From an uncultured Eubacterium sp. (GTDB lineage Bacteria; Bacillota; Clostridia; Lachnospirales; Lachnospiraceae), in NCBI GenBank assembly GCA_910584245.1, contig CAJTZF010000021.1, positions 1-46,600 of the forward strand: a stretch of 46,600 bases of DNA. The letters run 5' to 3'. A program made the translations under genes and the position numbers. Shown one piece after another: positions 9,019-18,025 of the stretch (positions within the stretch are counted from its first letter, which is position 1; every line of letters starts with the position of its first letter). The notes below the pieces were generated by a model, which worked only from the letters and a program-made list of their open reading frames with translations, was not told the origin of the DNA and made no database searches.

Positions 9019-9834
9019 TCAGAACTTTCCTCCGCGCCCACCATGAGACGTACCAGAGGAGGAAACATGCGTTCTGGAACCCCCTTGTGAACTATTATTC
9101 TTAGGCTTCGCTTTACGGTTCACGTTTCGATACAAAAACAAGTCCCTGGACTCGGTAATATTCATACTGCCGCTTTTTACATAGCTCGATGCCTGCGGCT
9201 GGAACCGTACCGACTTCAATTTACTTTTCATAACTCCAGTCGTAATTAAAGCAAATACAAGACCGGCAGCTAGCGCGATACACACGCTAAATCCGACACG
9301 GAAGGGCTCCTTCGGCAGATTACCGGTATCATATGGGTTACCTGTCCTCGCTTGCGTTATAAATTTATCACACAGGGCCGCATAACAGGTAAATGCCTTC
9401 TCATAATCGCCATCGCTCAAAGCGGGCAGAAATTGTTCTGACATATATTCTAATCCAGCGTCTGTAAATGCCGTAATTCCATAACCTGTAGTGGAAATCC
9501 ACCAATCCCTGTCCCCCATGCTGATAAGGAGAAGTACGCCATCCTTCTTATCGCCAAAGCCATAGCCGTTATTATCATAAAAATCATCCGCATATTGCAT
9601 AGGAGTTTTCCCATCCAATGTATTTACTGTAACTATGACGACATCCAGCTGCTGTCTTTCGCTTATATCATCCAGCTCAGCCGAAAGCCCGGCCTGGCCG
9701 GATTCGTCTAAAAGGCCGGCCCTATCTACAAGCCTTGCCCTATTTTCGGCTCCCGCCTCCCTCACAAATACGGTCATACCAAAAGAAAGGCATAATATAA
9801 AAACAAATAAAAAAGCTGAGATTCGTTTCTTCAT
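9019..9834 (-). CDS. TPM-domain membrane protein (YdjH/YgcG-like)
   Basis: This 271-residue protein has a signal peptide (residues 1-29, ending AGAE), an extracytoplasmic TPM domain (about 33-160, with RLVDRAGLLDESG, QQLDVVIVTVNTLDGKTP, GDKKDGVLLLISMGDRDWWISTTGYG), one membrane helix (about 180-200) and a Gly/Ser-rich C-terminus ending HGGRGGKF. TPM domains occur in the photosystem repair protein Psb32 and in Bacillus YdjH. It is the last gene of a three-gene set with the zinc-ribbon and SPFH proteins, 14 bases after the former. In B. subtilis the equivalent ydjGHI genes follow pspA and their products form a membrane-stress complex. Here no PspA gene is adjacent. Confidence 0.87.
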   Translation of the reverse strand: MKKRISAFLFVFILCLSFGMTVFVREAGAENRARLVDRAGLLDESGQAGLSAELDDISERQQLDVVIVTVNTLDGKTPMQYADDFYDNNGYGFGDKKDGVLLLISMGDRDWWISTTGYGITAFTDAGLEYMSEQFLPALSDGDYEKAFTCYAALCDKFITQARTGNPYDTGNLPKEPFRVGFSVCIALAAGLVFALITTGVMKSKLKSVRFQPQASSYVKSGSMNITESRDLFLYRNVNRKAKPKNNSSQGGSRTHVSSSGTSHGGRGGKF

Positions 9835-9848
9835 AACCTACATCCCCC

Positions 9849-10940
9849 TTATACCAGCCATAGCAAGTAGCTGATGCCAAATGCAACCGCGCTTGCGATG
9901 CCCCATAACCCAAACAGCCATTTCCGATATGTACTCTTATCCAGCGGCAAATCGCCGACGAGCTTTCCCGTCTGCCCATTCATGGCAAACGTATAATGAT
10001 TTCCATTCCATGCCGTGTTCAAAAGCCACACCGGATATAATGCATATTTCGCCCTCCCGTTTTGCAGGCGGACGCTTGTAGATTCCGGGATAACCGAAGT
10101 ATATCCCTGAACTGTTTCGGCAAAGTTATCTTCCGTGCTCTTCTTTATCCTGTCATTCGCACGCTCGATACTCTGCTCAGCATCCACATCGTATTTGTCG
10201 GCCACATATCCGGCAAGATAGGCCGTCTGAAAATCCAATGCCTCAGAAAAATCATAGGGTTCAATGGACTCCATCAGATCGTCCGCCATTTTAGAAGAAC
10301 CATCCACGGGGACACGCTCGAAGCGGATATTTCCAGCGCGTGTCACCGCATAATAACTGGTCTCCGTATAATTATAATTACTGTCGCTCCAAGCCCGCAC
10401 CCGTGTCGTTTTGTACCGGATTTTTGCCTCCGCATCCGCATCAAAAAGCCAAAACGGCACGTACACGCCTTTCACCTCATCTATATGGTTCTGGTCCTTA
10501 AACACGTCCGGCAAAAATCTTTTTCCTTTATAGTGGTTATTCAGCGCTTCTTTTGCCGCTTTTTTATCCAGCTTAAAGGGGATCACATAATCTGGCTTTA
10601 ACGCACCTGAAAACTGACCCATTATTACCACGGCATTCCCGCAAAAGGGACACGCAGTCGCCGCCATATTTTCATCTCCTACAATCTCGCCGCCACAGGA
10701 TTTGCAGACATAGGTTCTCAATCCGTCTGTTTCCCCGTCCTGCCACTGGGAACCGGCGGGCATCTCCCAGTTCATGTTATCTTCCTGTTCATTTCTCAGC
10801 TCACTGTCATAGCTTGCCAGCGTCTCCATTTCAAATTCGGTATCACAAAATGGACATTTCATTTTTTGTATCCCACTGTCAAAAGCAATTGCACCGCCGC
10901 AACACGGGCATTTGTACTCTTGTAATTCAGCCAACCCCAT
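9849..10940 (-). CDS. TFIIB-type zinc-ribbon membrane protein (YdjG-like)
   Basis: This 363-residue protein opens with two zinc ribbons: CPCC...CPFC (about 11-35) and CKSC...CPFC (about 77-101). A beta-rich middle region contains VIPFKLDKKAAKEALNNHY and VKGVYVPFWLFD, typical of the YdjG family. A C-terminal hydrophobic segment (about 342-362) anchors it in the membrane. It sits between the SPFH gene (26 bases) and the TPM gene (14 bases), all in one direction, so the three products probably work together at the membrane. The start is uncertain: an ATG at 10940 follows GAGGAAGGAGAG, but a TTG six bases further in has AAGGAG at a better distance of eight bases. Confidence 0.85.
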   Translation of the reverse strand: MGLAELQEYKCPCCGGAIAFDSGIQKMKCPFCDTEFEMETLASYDSELRNEQEDNMNWEMPAGSQWQDGETDGLRTYVCKSCGGEIVGDENMAATACPFCGNAVVIMGQFSGALKPDYVIPFKLDKKAAKEALNNHYKGKRFLPDVFKDQNHIDEVKGVYVPFWLFDADAEAKIRYKTTRVRAWSDSNYNYTETSYYAVTRAGNIRFERVPVDGSSKMADDLMESIEPYDFSEALDFQTAYLAGYVADKYDVDAEQSIERANDRIKKSTEDNFAETVQGYTSVIPESTSVRLQNGRAKYALYPVWLLNTAWNGNHYTFAMNGQTGKLVGDLPLDKSTYRKWLFGLWGIASAVAFGISYLLWLV

Positions 10941-10966
10941 CTCTCCTTCCTCTTTATCACCTATGC

Positions 10967-12286
10967 TTATATCCTGTCGCTTCCATCAAACGGATCTCCA
11001 CATTCCGGACAGAACTTGGGAGGATGTGTGGGATCTTCCGGCTCCCAGCCACACTTACCGCAGCGGTAGTGGGGAGGGCCCTCCGGCCTCTTTGCGCCGC
11101 AGTTCTGGCAAAACTTACCCTTGTTCGACGAGCCGCAAGTACAAATCCACTCATCGCCCGCCGGCTTCGGTGAGCCACACTCCGGACAGAATTTCCCTGT
11201 TGTTATTGCACCGCAGGAACATTTCCAGCTGCCGGCAGACGGCATTGCCTGTTGCTGTGTAGCCTGCTGGGCTTGTTGCTGCTGTCCCATTGCGAACAAA
11301 TTCTGTGCGTTCACGCCGCCTGCATTCATCGCCATTCCCATACCTACAAAACCATTCATCGCGCCCCCGGAATTGGAAGCCGCCGCCTTCATGGCATCCG
11401 CCTGCGCGCCTACCAGAGTGGCCCCAGCCATATTCGGGTTCTGCAAAACAGCCGTCCGCTGGAGTTCCTTAATCATCTCTGCATCCTCCGGCGGCAGCGT
11501 AACGGACCCCAGTGCGATGCTGACGACCTTAAGGCCGCGCAGTTCACCCCATTTCGTGGAAAGGGCAGTATTCATAGCCTCTTCTAATTCCGTGTTGTGG
11601 GAGACGATCTGGTTTGGACGAAGCTCTAAATCGGATAACTTCCCAAAACCAGGCTGCAACGCGCTGATGAACTCTGTTTTCAGCTGGCTGTCGATTTCCT
11701 CCCTCGTATACTCCCGTTCCACATTTCCGCAAACTTTAGAATAAAACAAAAGCGGATCTGCGATCATATAAGAATACACGCCGGAACAACGGATGGAAAC
11801 GTCTACGTCAAGCCCGAGTTTCGAATCCACCACGCGGAACGGGATAGGATTCGGCGTTCCAAACTTATTATCCATAATCTCCTTGACATTGAAATAATAC
11901 ACCCGCTGGTCTTTGCCAGTATCACCGCCATATGTAAAACGCTTTCCTATCGTCCGGAACGTATTTTTAATGCCTTCACCAAGGCTGCCGGAAAAAATAC
12001 TTGGTTCTGTTGAGGAATCATATGTAAATTCACCAGGTTCTGCGCACACTTCGACGATCTTCCCCTGCTCCACAATAATCATACACTGACCGTCCGCAAC
12101 GGCAATACCCGAACCGCTAGAAATAATATTGTCGCTTCCTTTGGTGTTAGACGAACGGCTACCCGTACGCTTTTGTCCCTTTACTACAAGCACTTCCTTA
12201 TCCAATGCGTCACAGTAGAAAAATTCCTTCCACTGGTCGGCAAGCGTACTGCCAAGCGCCCCCGTTCCTGCTTTGATAAGTCCCAT
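10967..12286 (-). CDS. SPFH-domain protein with C-terminal zinc ribbons (YdjI-like)
   Basis: This 439-residue protein has an SPFH/virion-core-like domain (about 20-290), an Ala/Gln/Met-rich linker with QQQQAQQATQQQ (about 330-350) and three zinc-ribbon pairs: CSC...CPEC, CTC...CQNC and CGKC...CPEC (about 357-432). There is no signal peptide or transmembrane helix; family members associate with membranes through partners and scaffold microdomains. It is the first gene of the SPFH-zinc ribbon-TPM operon and has AAAGGAG upstream of its start. It matches B. subtilis YdjI, which with YdjG and YdjH recruits PspA to stressed membranes. The extra ribbons may bind the neighbouring zinc-ribbon protein (inference). 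Confidence 0.87.
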   Translation of the reverse strand: MGLIKAGTGALGSTLADQWKEFFYCDALDKEVLVVKGQKRTGSRSSNTKGSDNIISSGSGIAVADGQCMIIVEQGKIVEVCAEPGEFTYDSSTEPSIFSGSLGEGIKNTFRTIGKRFTYGGDTGKDQRVYYFNVKEIMDNKFGTPNPIPFRVVDSKLGLDVDVSIRCSGVYSYMIADPLLFYSKVCGNVEREYTREEIDSQLKTEFISALQPGFGKLSDLELRPNQIVSHNTELEEAMNTALSTKWGELRGLKVVSIALGSVTLPPEDAEMIKELQRTAVLQNPNMAGATLVGAQADAMKAAASNSGGAMNGFVGMGMAMNAGGVNAQNLFAMGQQQQAQQATQQQAMPSAGSWKCSCGAITTGKFCPECGSPKPAGDEWICTCGSSNKGKFCQNCGAKRPEGPPHYRCGKCGWEPEDPTHPPKFCPECGDPFDGSDRI

Positions 12287-12340
12287 AATATAACTCCTTT
12301 CTATTTACATTCGTATTTATATGTTAGGGCCAAAGGTATT

Positions 12341-12382
12341 AAAAACATGAGAAATCTGCCCTGCTCAGACTACTTTCTCATG
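12341..12382 (-). terminator. Terminator downstream of clpX
   Basis: AACATGAGAAA (12344-12354) pairs with TTTCTCATGTT (12373-12383). On the minus strand the hairpin is followed by TTTTT, which suits the end of the clpX transcript. An outer pair, TAGGGCCA (12325-12332) with TGGCCCTA (12396-12403), could extend it. Confidence 0.7.
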
Positions 12383-12457
12383 TTTTCGCAAATTCTGGCC
12401 CTAGTATCATTATATTAATATTCCGTATTTCTTTAATACAACAACTTAATGCCCCGG

Positions 12458-13927
12458 TCAATCCCCTCTCATCTCAATGCGCGGAGCGCCTGACCCTTCG
12501 ACGTAATCTTTTGTAATTGTGACCCTTCCTATCATATCATCTTTTGGAATCTCGTACATAATATCCAACATCACCTTTTCTATAATTGATCGGAGGGCAC
12601 GGGCGCCCGTCTTCTTCTTCAATGCCTGCCTCGCAATGGCTAGCAGCGCATCTTCCTCAAATTCGAGCTTCACTTCATCCATCGCCAGCAGTTTTTGATA
12701 TTGTTTGACAATGGCATTCTGTGGATCCGTCAAAACCCGGACCAGAAGATTTTCGTCCATTTCGCCGAGCGAATAAATAATCGGAAGTCTTCCTATAAAC
12801 TCCGGAATCAGTCCATAAGCGCGGATATCCTCCGTCTCTACTTTAGAAAAAATGTCCTTCTCATTGTCATAACGGTCCTTTAGCTCCGCCCCAAAACCAA
12901 TCCCGCCATGTTTCGTAAGCCGTTTCTTAATAATCTTCTCAAGTCCCGGAAAGGCGCCCCCACAAATAAACAAAATATGACTCGTATTTACGGTCGTCAT
13001 CGGTACCATCGCATTTTTATTGCTAGCGCCAACTGGTACTTCCACATCCGCTCCCTCCAGCAACTTTAAAAGCGCCTGCTGCACGGATTCGCCGCTTACG
13101 TCGCGCTGGTTGGCGTTTTCCTTTTTCGCAAGCTTATCAATCTCGTCGATATAAACGATTCCACTCTCTGCCCGCTCCACATCATTGTCGGCGCTTGCCA
13201 GCAATTTGGAAATGACGCTCTCCACATCATCACCGATATAGCCCGCCTCGGTCAGCGCTGTGGCGTCCGTGATCGCAAGCGGAACTTGTAACAGCTTCGC
13301 CAGCGTTTTGACAAGAAAGGTCTTTCCACTTCCTGTAGGACCAAGCATGAGCATGTTGGATTTCTCAATCTCCACATCGCCGCCAATCACATTTACATCC
13401 CCATTTTCCTCTGCCTGCTCTCTCTCCCGGATCGAGAGAATTCGTTTGTAATGATTGTACACACCGACAGAAAGAACTTTTTTTGCCTGCTCCTGCCCCA
13501 TAACATAATCGTCTAAATTTCTTTTAATAATGTGCGGCGCCGGAAGCTGGTTAATATCCAGTACCGGGGCAGCTTCTTTCTTTTTCTTCTTTTTCGGCTT
13601 CACAGAATGTCTCGCCTGCATCTCCTCCGGCATTCCACCGAATGGGTTCGACATATTGATAAACTCAATTCCGGATATGTTGGGCATGCCATTTGTCCCC
13701 GGCCCTTTCGTGCCGCCCACATTTGGGAACCCTTGCATCCCAATTTGGTCAAATGCCTTCTGCATACAATCCGAACATATCGTAATATTATTTGGAATCG
13801 TAATCATTTTTGCTACCTTACTCTCCGGCCTGTGGCAGAGGTAACAAACTTTTTCATAGCCGTCCGTTTTTCCCCCCTCATGTCCATCTACGTCTGTACC
13901 GTCTTTTTTTGTAAATTCCTCGCTCAA
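12458..13927 (-). CDS. clpX: ClpX-type AAA+ unfoldase, divergent paralogue
   Basis: This 489-residue ATPase should unfold proteins for ClpP. The zinc domain has Cys28, Cys31, Cys51 and Cys54. A long linker with a lysine run leads to the AAA+ module: GPTGSGKT (196-203), pore loop EAGYIGDDVE, Walker B IVYIDEIDK, sensor region LIPEFIGRLP and KKTGARALRSI. The ClpP-docking IGF loop is intact (GGIGFGAEL). The RKH loop, which in canonical ClpX gathers ssrA-type substrates, is not RKH but SNKNAM within VGASNKNAMVPMTTVNT. At 489 residues it is longer than the usual 410-430, because of the linker. The TTG start at 13927 has a perfect AGGAGG six bases upstream. No clpP or tig is adjacent, so a standard ClpX may exist elsewhere (inference). 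Confidence 0.9.
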   Translation of the reverse strand: MSEEFTKKDGTDVDGHEGGKTDGYEKVCYLCHRPESKVAKMITIPNNITICSDCMQKAFDQIGMQGFPNVGGTKGPGTNGMPNISGIEFINMSNPFGGMPEEMQARHSVKPKKKKKKEAAPVLDINQLPAPHIIKRNLDDYVMGQEQAKKVLSVGVYNHYKRILSIREREQAEENGDVNVIGGDVEIEKSNMLMLGPTGSGKTFLVKTLAKLLQVPLAITDATALTEAGYIGDDVESVISKLLASADNDVERAESGIVYIDEIDKLAKKENANQRDVSGESVQQALLKLLEGADVEVPVGASNKNAMVPMTTVNTSHILFICGGAFPGLEKIIKKRLTKHGGIGFGAELKDRYDNEKDIFSKVETEDIRAYGLIPEFIGRLPIIYSLGEMDENLLVRVLTDPQNAIVKQYQKLLAMDEVKLEFEEDALLAIARQALKKKTGARALRSIIEKVMLDIMYEIPKDDMIGRVTITKDYVEGSGAPRIEMRGD

Positions 13928-13959
13928 AATAGTCCTCCTATCTATTTGTGGCAAATTTC

Positions 13960-13991
13960 AAAAAGAACTGCTACCGCACAGATAGCAGTTC
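13960..13991 (-). terminator. Terminator of the htrA gene
   Basis: GAACTGCTA (13965-13973) pairs perfectly with TAGCAGTTC (13983-13991). On the minus strand the stem is followed by TTTTTGAAA. It lies between htrA and clpX, making them separate units. Confidence 0.82.
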
Positions 13992-14055
13992 CCTTGGCAA
14001 TGACCGCAATCTCTGCGTCCATTATACCTTACTTTACAGCTCACGTCAAACGAAG

Positions 14056-15585
14056 TCACCACGGCATAATCTGATTACCGTCATAGGAGTCGCCATAGTT
14101 ATCAAAGAAGTCATCCTGACCCTGGTACCGGTCTCCCTGATTTCCACTTGAACCGTTCGCATTATTTTTATTTGAACCATCGTCCAGCTCATTAATCGTC
14201 TCAGAATCTCCCAGTACTACTTTTACATCCTGTTCCTTGTACTCTCCATCCTGGCTTCTCGCAATCGTCACTGTGATTTCTGTACCCGCTTTTGTACTAT
14301 TTACCTTCTCAAGCACTTGCTGGATCGTCATAATCTTCGTGTCGTTGATTTTTGTAATGATGTCACCCTGCTTAATACCGGCTTTCTTTGCCGCTCCGCT
14401 GTCAGATACCGCGGATACGTACACACCTATTGGGAAACCATACGCTTCGCTCAGGCTTTCGCTCACGGTCCTGCCGCTGATTCCGAGATATCCTTTCTCT
14501 TCATCTTTAAGAACCTCACGGTTCATCAGGTCATTGATAATCGGAACTGCATCTGTCATCGGAATGGCATAACCGATACCCTCTACCTTAGTATCTGCAT
14601 ATTTCACCGAATTAATTCCAATTACATTTCCGTTTGCATCGAGCAGCGCCCCGCCGCTGTTTCCCGGATTAATCGCAGCGTCCGTCTGTAAAAGCACCAT
14701 CGTATTTGTAGAAGAGTTATCACTCCCCACGTTCACCTGGCGGTCCTTGGCGCTAATATACCCGACCGTCACAGACTGCCCATAGCCAAGGGCATTTCCG
14801 ATGGCAATCGCCATCTGTCCAACTTTCACTTCATCCGAGTGTCCCAGCGTAGACACTTTAATCTTCTGCTTTGTATCGTCCTTTAATTCACTTATCTTTA
14901 CCGCGATAACAGCCAGATCGGCAGTGGAATCGGTACCCTTTACCGTCCCCTTCGCCGTCGTCTCATCAATAAAAGTAACGGTTATACTGTCCGCATTCTC
15001 CACAACGTGGTTATTTGTCACAATCAACAGTTCGTCATTATCTTCTTTTACAATAAATCCCGAACCTGCTCCCTCTGTGGAATAGGTTTGCCCAAAATAT
15101 GAGGACACTGTGCTCGTCTCCGTAATTGCGACAATGGAAGGCATAACCTTGTCAACAATCGCAGACACATCCCCAAATCCCACTGCCGTTCCGGATACCG
15201 CCGTCACCTCGGAAACCGGAGTCGTGTCCACGGATCCTATACTTCCGCCACCACTGCTGTTTTTGGAAAAACGGACGCCGGTAACCATCATCAGCCCGAA
15301 AAAGCACACCGCCGCCACTCCGCCAAATACAACCGCCGAAATCACTGCTTTTTTTATGCCGCCAGAATTTTTCGGCTTTTTCTTATTTTGATTTTCACTG
15401 TGCACGTTCACATTCTGAAACCGGTACATATTATCTGTCGAAGGCATCGGCTCCGGTTCTGAAATATCCTGCCCGAAACCCGGATTCGCATCCCGCCCCA
15501 TCTCCTGCTGCGAATGAACGCTTGTTGGGTCCAAAGAACCCGAAAAAGAATTGTTTTCATTATCATTCCAATTTTCTTCGCTCAT
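14056..15585 (-). CDS. htrA: HtrA/DegP-like serine protease with PDZ domain
   Basis: This 509-residue membrane-anchored S1C protease should degrade or guard misfolded proteins outside the membrane. An Asn/Ser-rich cytoplasmic N-terminus precedes one membrane helix (about 79-101). The trypsin-like domain carries His193 in VTNNHVVENAD, Asp223 in STADLAVIAV and Ser310 in INPGNSGGALL. One PDZ domain follows (about 360-450, GYLGISGRTVSE...GIKQGDIITKIND). The tail is Asn/Gly/Asp-rich. The start at 15585 is supported by AAGGAAG six bases upstream; an earlier TTG lacks one. It is monocistronic, with a terminator at 13960-13991, and diverges from the sugar-transferase gene. CssRS-like or stress control is plausible but no operator was recognised. 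Confidence 0.93.
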   Translation of the reverse strand: MSEENWNDNENNSFSGSLDPTSVHSQQEMGRDANPGFGQDISEPEPMPSTDNMYRFQNVNVHSENQNKKKPKNSGGIKKAVISAVVFGGVAAVCFFGLMMVTGVRFSKNSSGGGSIGSVDTTPVSEVTAVSGTAVGFGDVSAIVDKVMPSIVAITETSTVSSYFGQTYSTEGAGSGFIVKEDNDELLIVTNNHVVENADSITVTFIDETTAKGTVKGTDSTADLAVIAVKISELKDDTKQKIKVSTLGHSDEVKVGQMAIAIGNALGYGQSVTVGYISAKDRQVNVGSDNSSTNTMVLLQTDAAINPGNSGGALLDANGNVIGINSVKYADTKVEGIGYAIPMTDAVPIINDLMNREVLKDEEKGYLGISGRTVSESLSEAYGFPIGVYVSAVSDSGAAKKAGIKQGDIITKINDTKIMTIQQVLEKVNSTKAGTEITVTIARSQDGEYKEQDVKVVLGDSETINELDDGSNKNNANGSSGNQGDRYQGQDDFFDNYGDSYDGNQIMPW

Positions 15586-15706
15586 AGGAATCTTCCTTTC
15601 TTTACACAATAATAAAATACTTATCCAATTTGATGTATTCTTTCCCTATCTCAAGTTGCATTATACATATGAATTGTGTATAGTTTGTGAAAATTTATTT
15701 TTATTA

Positions 15707-15735
15707 TTGTGAAAACTGGTAAAATATCTTATACT
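15707..15735 (+). promoter_or_regulatory. Promoter of the sugar-transferase gene
   Basis: TTGTGA (15707-15712) and TATACT (15730-15735) are 17 bases apart, about 35 bases before the start codon. The surrounding 185-base divergent region toward htrA is AT-rich and no other element was recognised in it. Confidence 0.6.
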
Positions 15736-15770
15736 GTATATAATATCACGTAAGAAAGGACGATAAGGAA

Positions 15771-17201
15771 TTGATTAAAGGAAATCAGAAATTATTAAAT
15801 ATCTTTCGTTTTATAATAGATGTACTAATACTCATTGTTTCATTTGTCTGGGCGTATAAATTACGTTTTGACGAGGAATTCAGCTTTTTAATCCGCTATG
15901 AGATCATTCAGGAACCGATCGGGTTGTATGGAAAATTAGAACAGTATATGCAGATGCTCTTCCTCCTGATCCCATGCTACATGCTCTCATATTATGTATT
16001 CCACTTATATGACCCCAAGCGTGTGACAAGCCGAAAATCCCAAATGTACAACCTGTTCAAGGCAAACATGGTCGGCATTCTTTACTGCACTGCAGGACTT
16101 TATTTTATAAAAAGCGGTAACTACGCCCGCCTTTTTATCATTATATTCGTGGGCATCAATTTTATTCTTGAACTCATTTTCCGGCTTATGATCACTACTA
16201 TTTTGCGAAAATTCCGGAAAAAGGGCCACAATCTGAAACACATCCTTCTCGTTGGCTATGGCCGTTCCGCCGAAGGTTACATTGACCGTATCTGTGCCCA
16301 CCCGGAATGGGGTTATGTCGTTCATGGCATACTGGATGACCGGAAACAGAACGGCAAATCTTACCGTGATGTCCACGTCATCGGGGATATCGACGATCTG
16401 GAGTCCGTTATCGCCAATAATTCCTACGACGAAATCGCAATCACACTCGGCATCGACCAGTATGGACGGCTGGAAGACATCGTGGCAATCACGGAAAAAT
16501 CCGGCGTGCACACAAAATTCATACCAGATTACAATAATATCATACCAACGAAACCATACACGGAGGACCTGGATGGTCTTCCGGTTATTCATGTGAGAAA
16601 TGTACCGCTCACAAACTCTTTTAATAAATTCGTGAAACGGACGATTGATATTATCGGCTCGATTTTTTGTATTGCAGTTTTTTCCCTTCCTATGCTTATT
16701 GTGGCTATTATTGTAAAAATGACCTCCGAGGGGCCGCTGATTTTCAAACAGGAGCGAATCGGCCTGCACGGCAAACCGTTTATCATGTATAAATTCCGCT
16801 CCATGGAAATTCAAAAAGCTTCCGAAGAAAAAAAGGCATGGACCACACAAGACGATCCACGCGTTACCCCCATCGGGAAATTCATCCGTAAGACGAGCCT
16901 GGATGAACTCCCCCAGTTTTTCAATGTACTAAGAGGCCAAATGAGCCTTGTAGGGCCCCGGCCAGAGCGTCCCTTTTTCGTCGATAAGTTTAAAGAAGAG
17001 ATTCCACGCTACATGATTAAACACCAGGTTCGGCCCGGCATCACAGGCTGGGCACAGGTGAATGGCTATCGCGGCGATAGCTCCATCCGCCTGCGCATTG
17101 ATTGTGACCTCTACTATATCGAAAACTGGACGGTGATGTTGGATATTAAAATACTACTGCTCACCTTAGTGAGAGGATTCATTAATAAAAATGCATACTA
17201 G
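15771..17201 (+). CDS. Undecaprenyl-phosphate glucose/galactose phosphotransferase (polyisoprenyl sugar transferase)
   Basis: This 476-residue integral membrane enzyme should transfer a sugar-1-phosphate from a nucleotide sugar to undecaprenyl phosphate, the first step of exopolysaccharide or capsule repeat synthesis. It has about four N-terminal helices (residues 8-130), a Rossmann-like CoA-binding domain (HILLVGYGRSAEGYID, about 155-265), one helix near 285-310 and the C-terminal bacterial sugar transferase domain (PF02397) with KRTIDIIGS, KMTSEGPLIFKQERIG, YKFRSM, RKTSLDELPQFFNVLRGQMSLVGPRPE and RPGITGWAQVNGYRGD. The start is TTG with AAGGA upstream. No glycosyltransferase or flippase genes follow, so the rest of the pathway lies elsewhere. 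The exact sugar is not readable. Confidence 0.9.
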   Translation: MIKGNQKLLNIFRFIIDVLILIVSFVWAYKLRFDEEFSFLIRYEIIQEPIGLYGKLEQYMQMLFLLIPCYMLSYYVFHLYDPKRVTSRKSQMYNLFKANMVGILYCTAGLYFIKSGNYARLFIIIFVGINFILELIFRLMITTILRKFRKKGHNLKHILLVGYGRSAEGYIDRICAHPEWGYVVHGILDDRKQNGKSYRDVHVIGDIDDLESVIANNSYDEIAITLGIDQYGRLEDIVAITEKSGVHTKFIPDYNNIIPTKPYTEDLDGLPVIHVRNVPLTNSFNKFVKRTIDIIGSIFCIAVFSLPMLIVAIIVKMTSEGPLIFKQERIGLHGKPFIMYKFRSMEIQKASEEKKAWTTQDDPRVTPIGKFIRKTSLDELPQFFNVLRGQMSLVGPRPERPFFVDKFKEEIPRYMIKHQVRPGITGWAQVNGYRGDSSIRLRIDCDLYYIENWTVMLDIKILLLTLVRGFINKNAY

Positions 17202-17224
17202 AGCTACTTGTTTATATCGTTCCA

Positions 17225-17593
17225 TTACTCATCAAGCTTTTTATGAATGAACTCATCCCATTTGGAATCTTCTTCGGCGTCTTCCTCTTCGTCCTCTTCC
17301 TCCCCGCCGAACTCCTCCTCGTCCAGCATCTCATCAAAGGCATCCGCAAGCGCATCCAGCACCTCTTCGTCTTCGATCTGGAGAAGAGAGAGCTCCGGCT
17401 CGCCGCCATTATCGTGAATCTCAATTCCGAAGAAATAAATTTCCTCAATGTTTTCATCCACTGGCGTAAGAACCGCATAATCATCCTCATTCCACTCAAA
17501 AATGTACAGTACCTCACATGGTAACACGGTTCCGTCTTCCAGTTCCAAATCCACAGACATTTCCTCGATATCTTCTAAATTAAAATCAGACAT
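17225..17593 (-). CDS. DUF1292 protein (YrzB family)
   Basis: This 122-residue, very acidic protein has the DUF1292 core (about 10-75: LELEDGTVLPCEVLYIFEWNEDDYAVLTPVDE) and an Asp/Glu-rich tail (about 90-115). There is no signal peptide or membrane helix. In Firmicutes the family often sits with ruvX (yrrK) and yrzL; here it is alone and converges on the sugar-transferase gene with 23 bases between stops. The function is unknown. The start has GGAGG six bases upstream. Confidence 0.88.
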   Translation of the reverse strand: MSDFNLEDIEEMSVDLELEDGTVLPCEVLYIFEWNEDDYAVLTPVDENIEEIYFFGIEIHDNGGEPELSLLQIEDEEVLDALADAFDEMLDEEEFGGEEEDEEEDAEEDSKWDEFIHKKLDE

Positions 17594-17678
17594 ATTTTTC
17601 CTCCTTGCTTGTCTTTATTTTCCCCATCATAACATATCCGCTTCGGCGTGTCAAAATTGTTTACGGACCCACCCACCC

Positions 17679-17707
17679 TTGACAAACCCTTCTATATTTT
17701 ATACAAT
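17679..17707 (+). promoter_or_regulatory. Promoter of the TSCPD/queT unit
   Basis: A perfect TTGACA (17679-17684) and TACAAT (17702-17707) are separated by 17 bases, about 45 bases before the TSCPD start. Confidence 0.72.
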
Positions 17708-17753
17708 GCATTAGAATAGTACAAAACATTAGAAAATGGAGGTGAGACTAAAA

Positions 17754-18011
17754 ATGAAGTATACCTATCGAACAAAGGGTACCTGTTCCCAGCAAATTGA
17801 TCTGGAGATCAACGATGATATTATAACAAATGTTAAATTCTATGGCGGCTGTGACGGAAACCTGAAAGCTATCCCGATTTTGGTAGAGGGTCTAACGGTA
17901 GACCAGATCGCGGAGAAATGCGCCGGAATCCAGTGCGGATTCAAAAATACTTCCTGCGCTGACCAGCTGGCAAAAGCGGTCCTGGAAGCAAGAGAAAAAT
18001 ACCTTTCATAA
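17754..18011 (+). CDS. TSCPD-domain protein (TIGR03905 family)
   Basis: This 85-residue cytoplasmic protein is a stand-alone TSCPD domain, related to the C-terminal zinc-binding region of some vitamin B12-dependent ribonucleotide reductases. The conserved blocks are YTYRTKGTCSQQI, YGGCDGNLKAI and CGFKNTSCADQLA with four cysteines that could bind metal. The start at 17754 has a perfect GGAGGTGA eight bases upstream; an in-frame ATG at 17736 would place that ribosome binding site inside the gene. It is 64 bases before queT, with the preQ1 riboswitch between them. Function is not established. Confidence 0.88.
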   Translation: MKYTYRTKGTCSQQIDLEINDDIITNVKFYGGCDGNLKAIPILVEGLTVDQIAEKCAGIQCGFKNTSCADQLAKAVLEAREKYLS

Positions 18012-18025
18012 AAAAGGGATCATTC

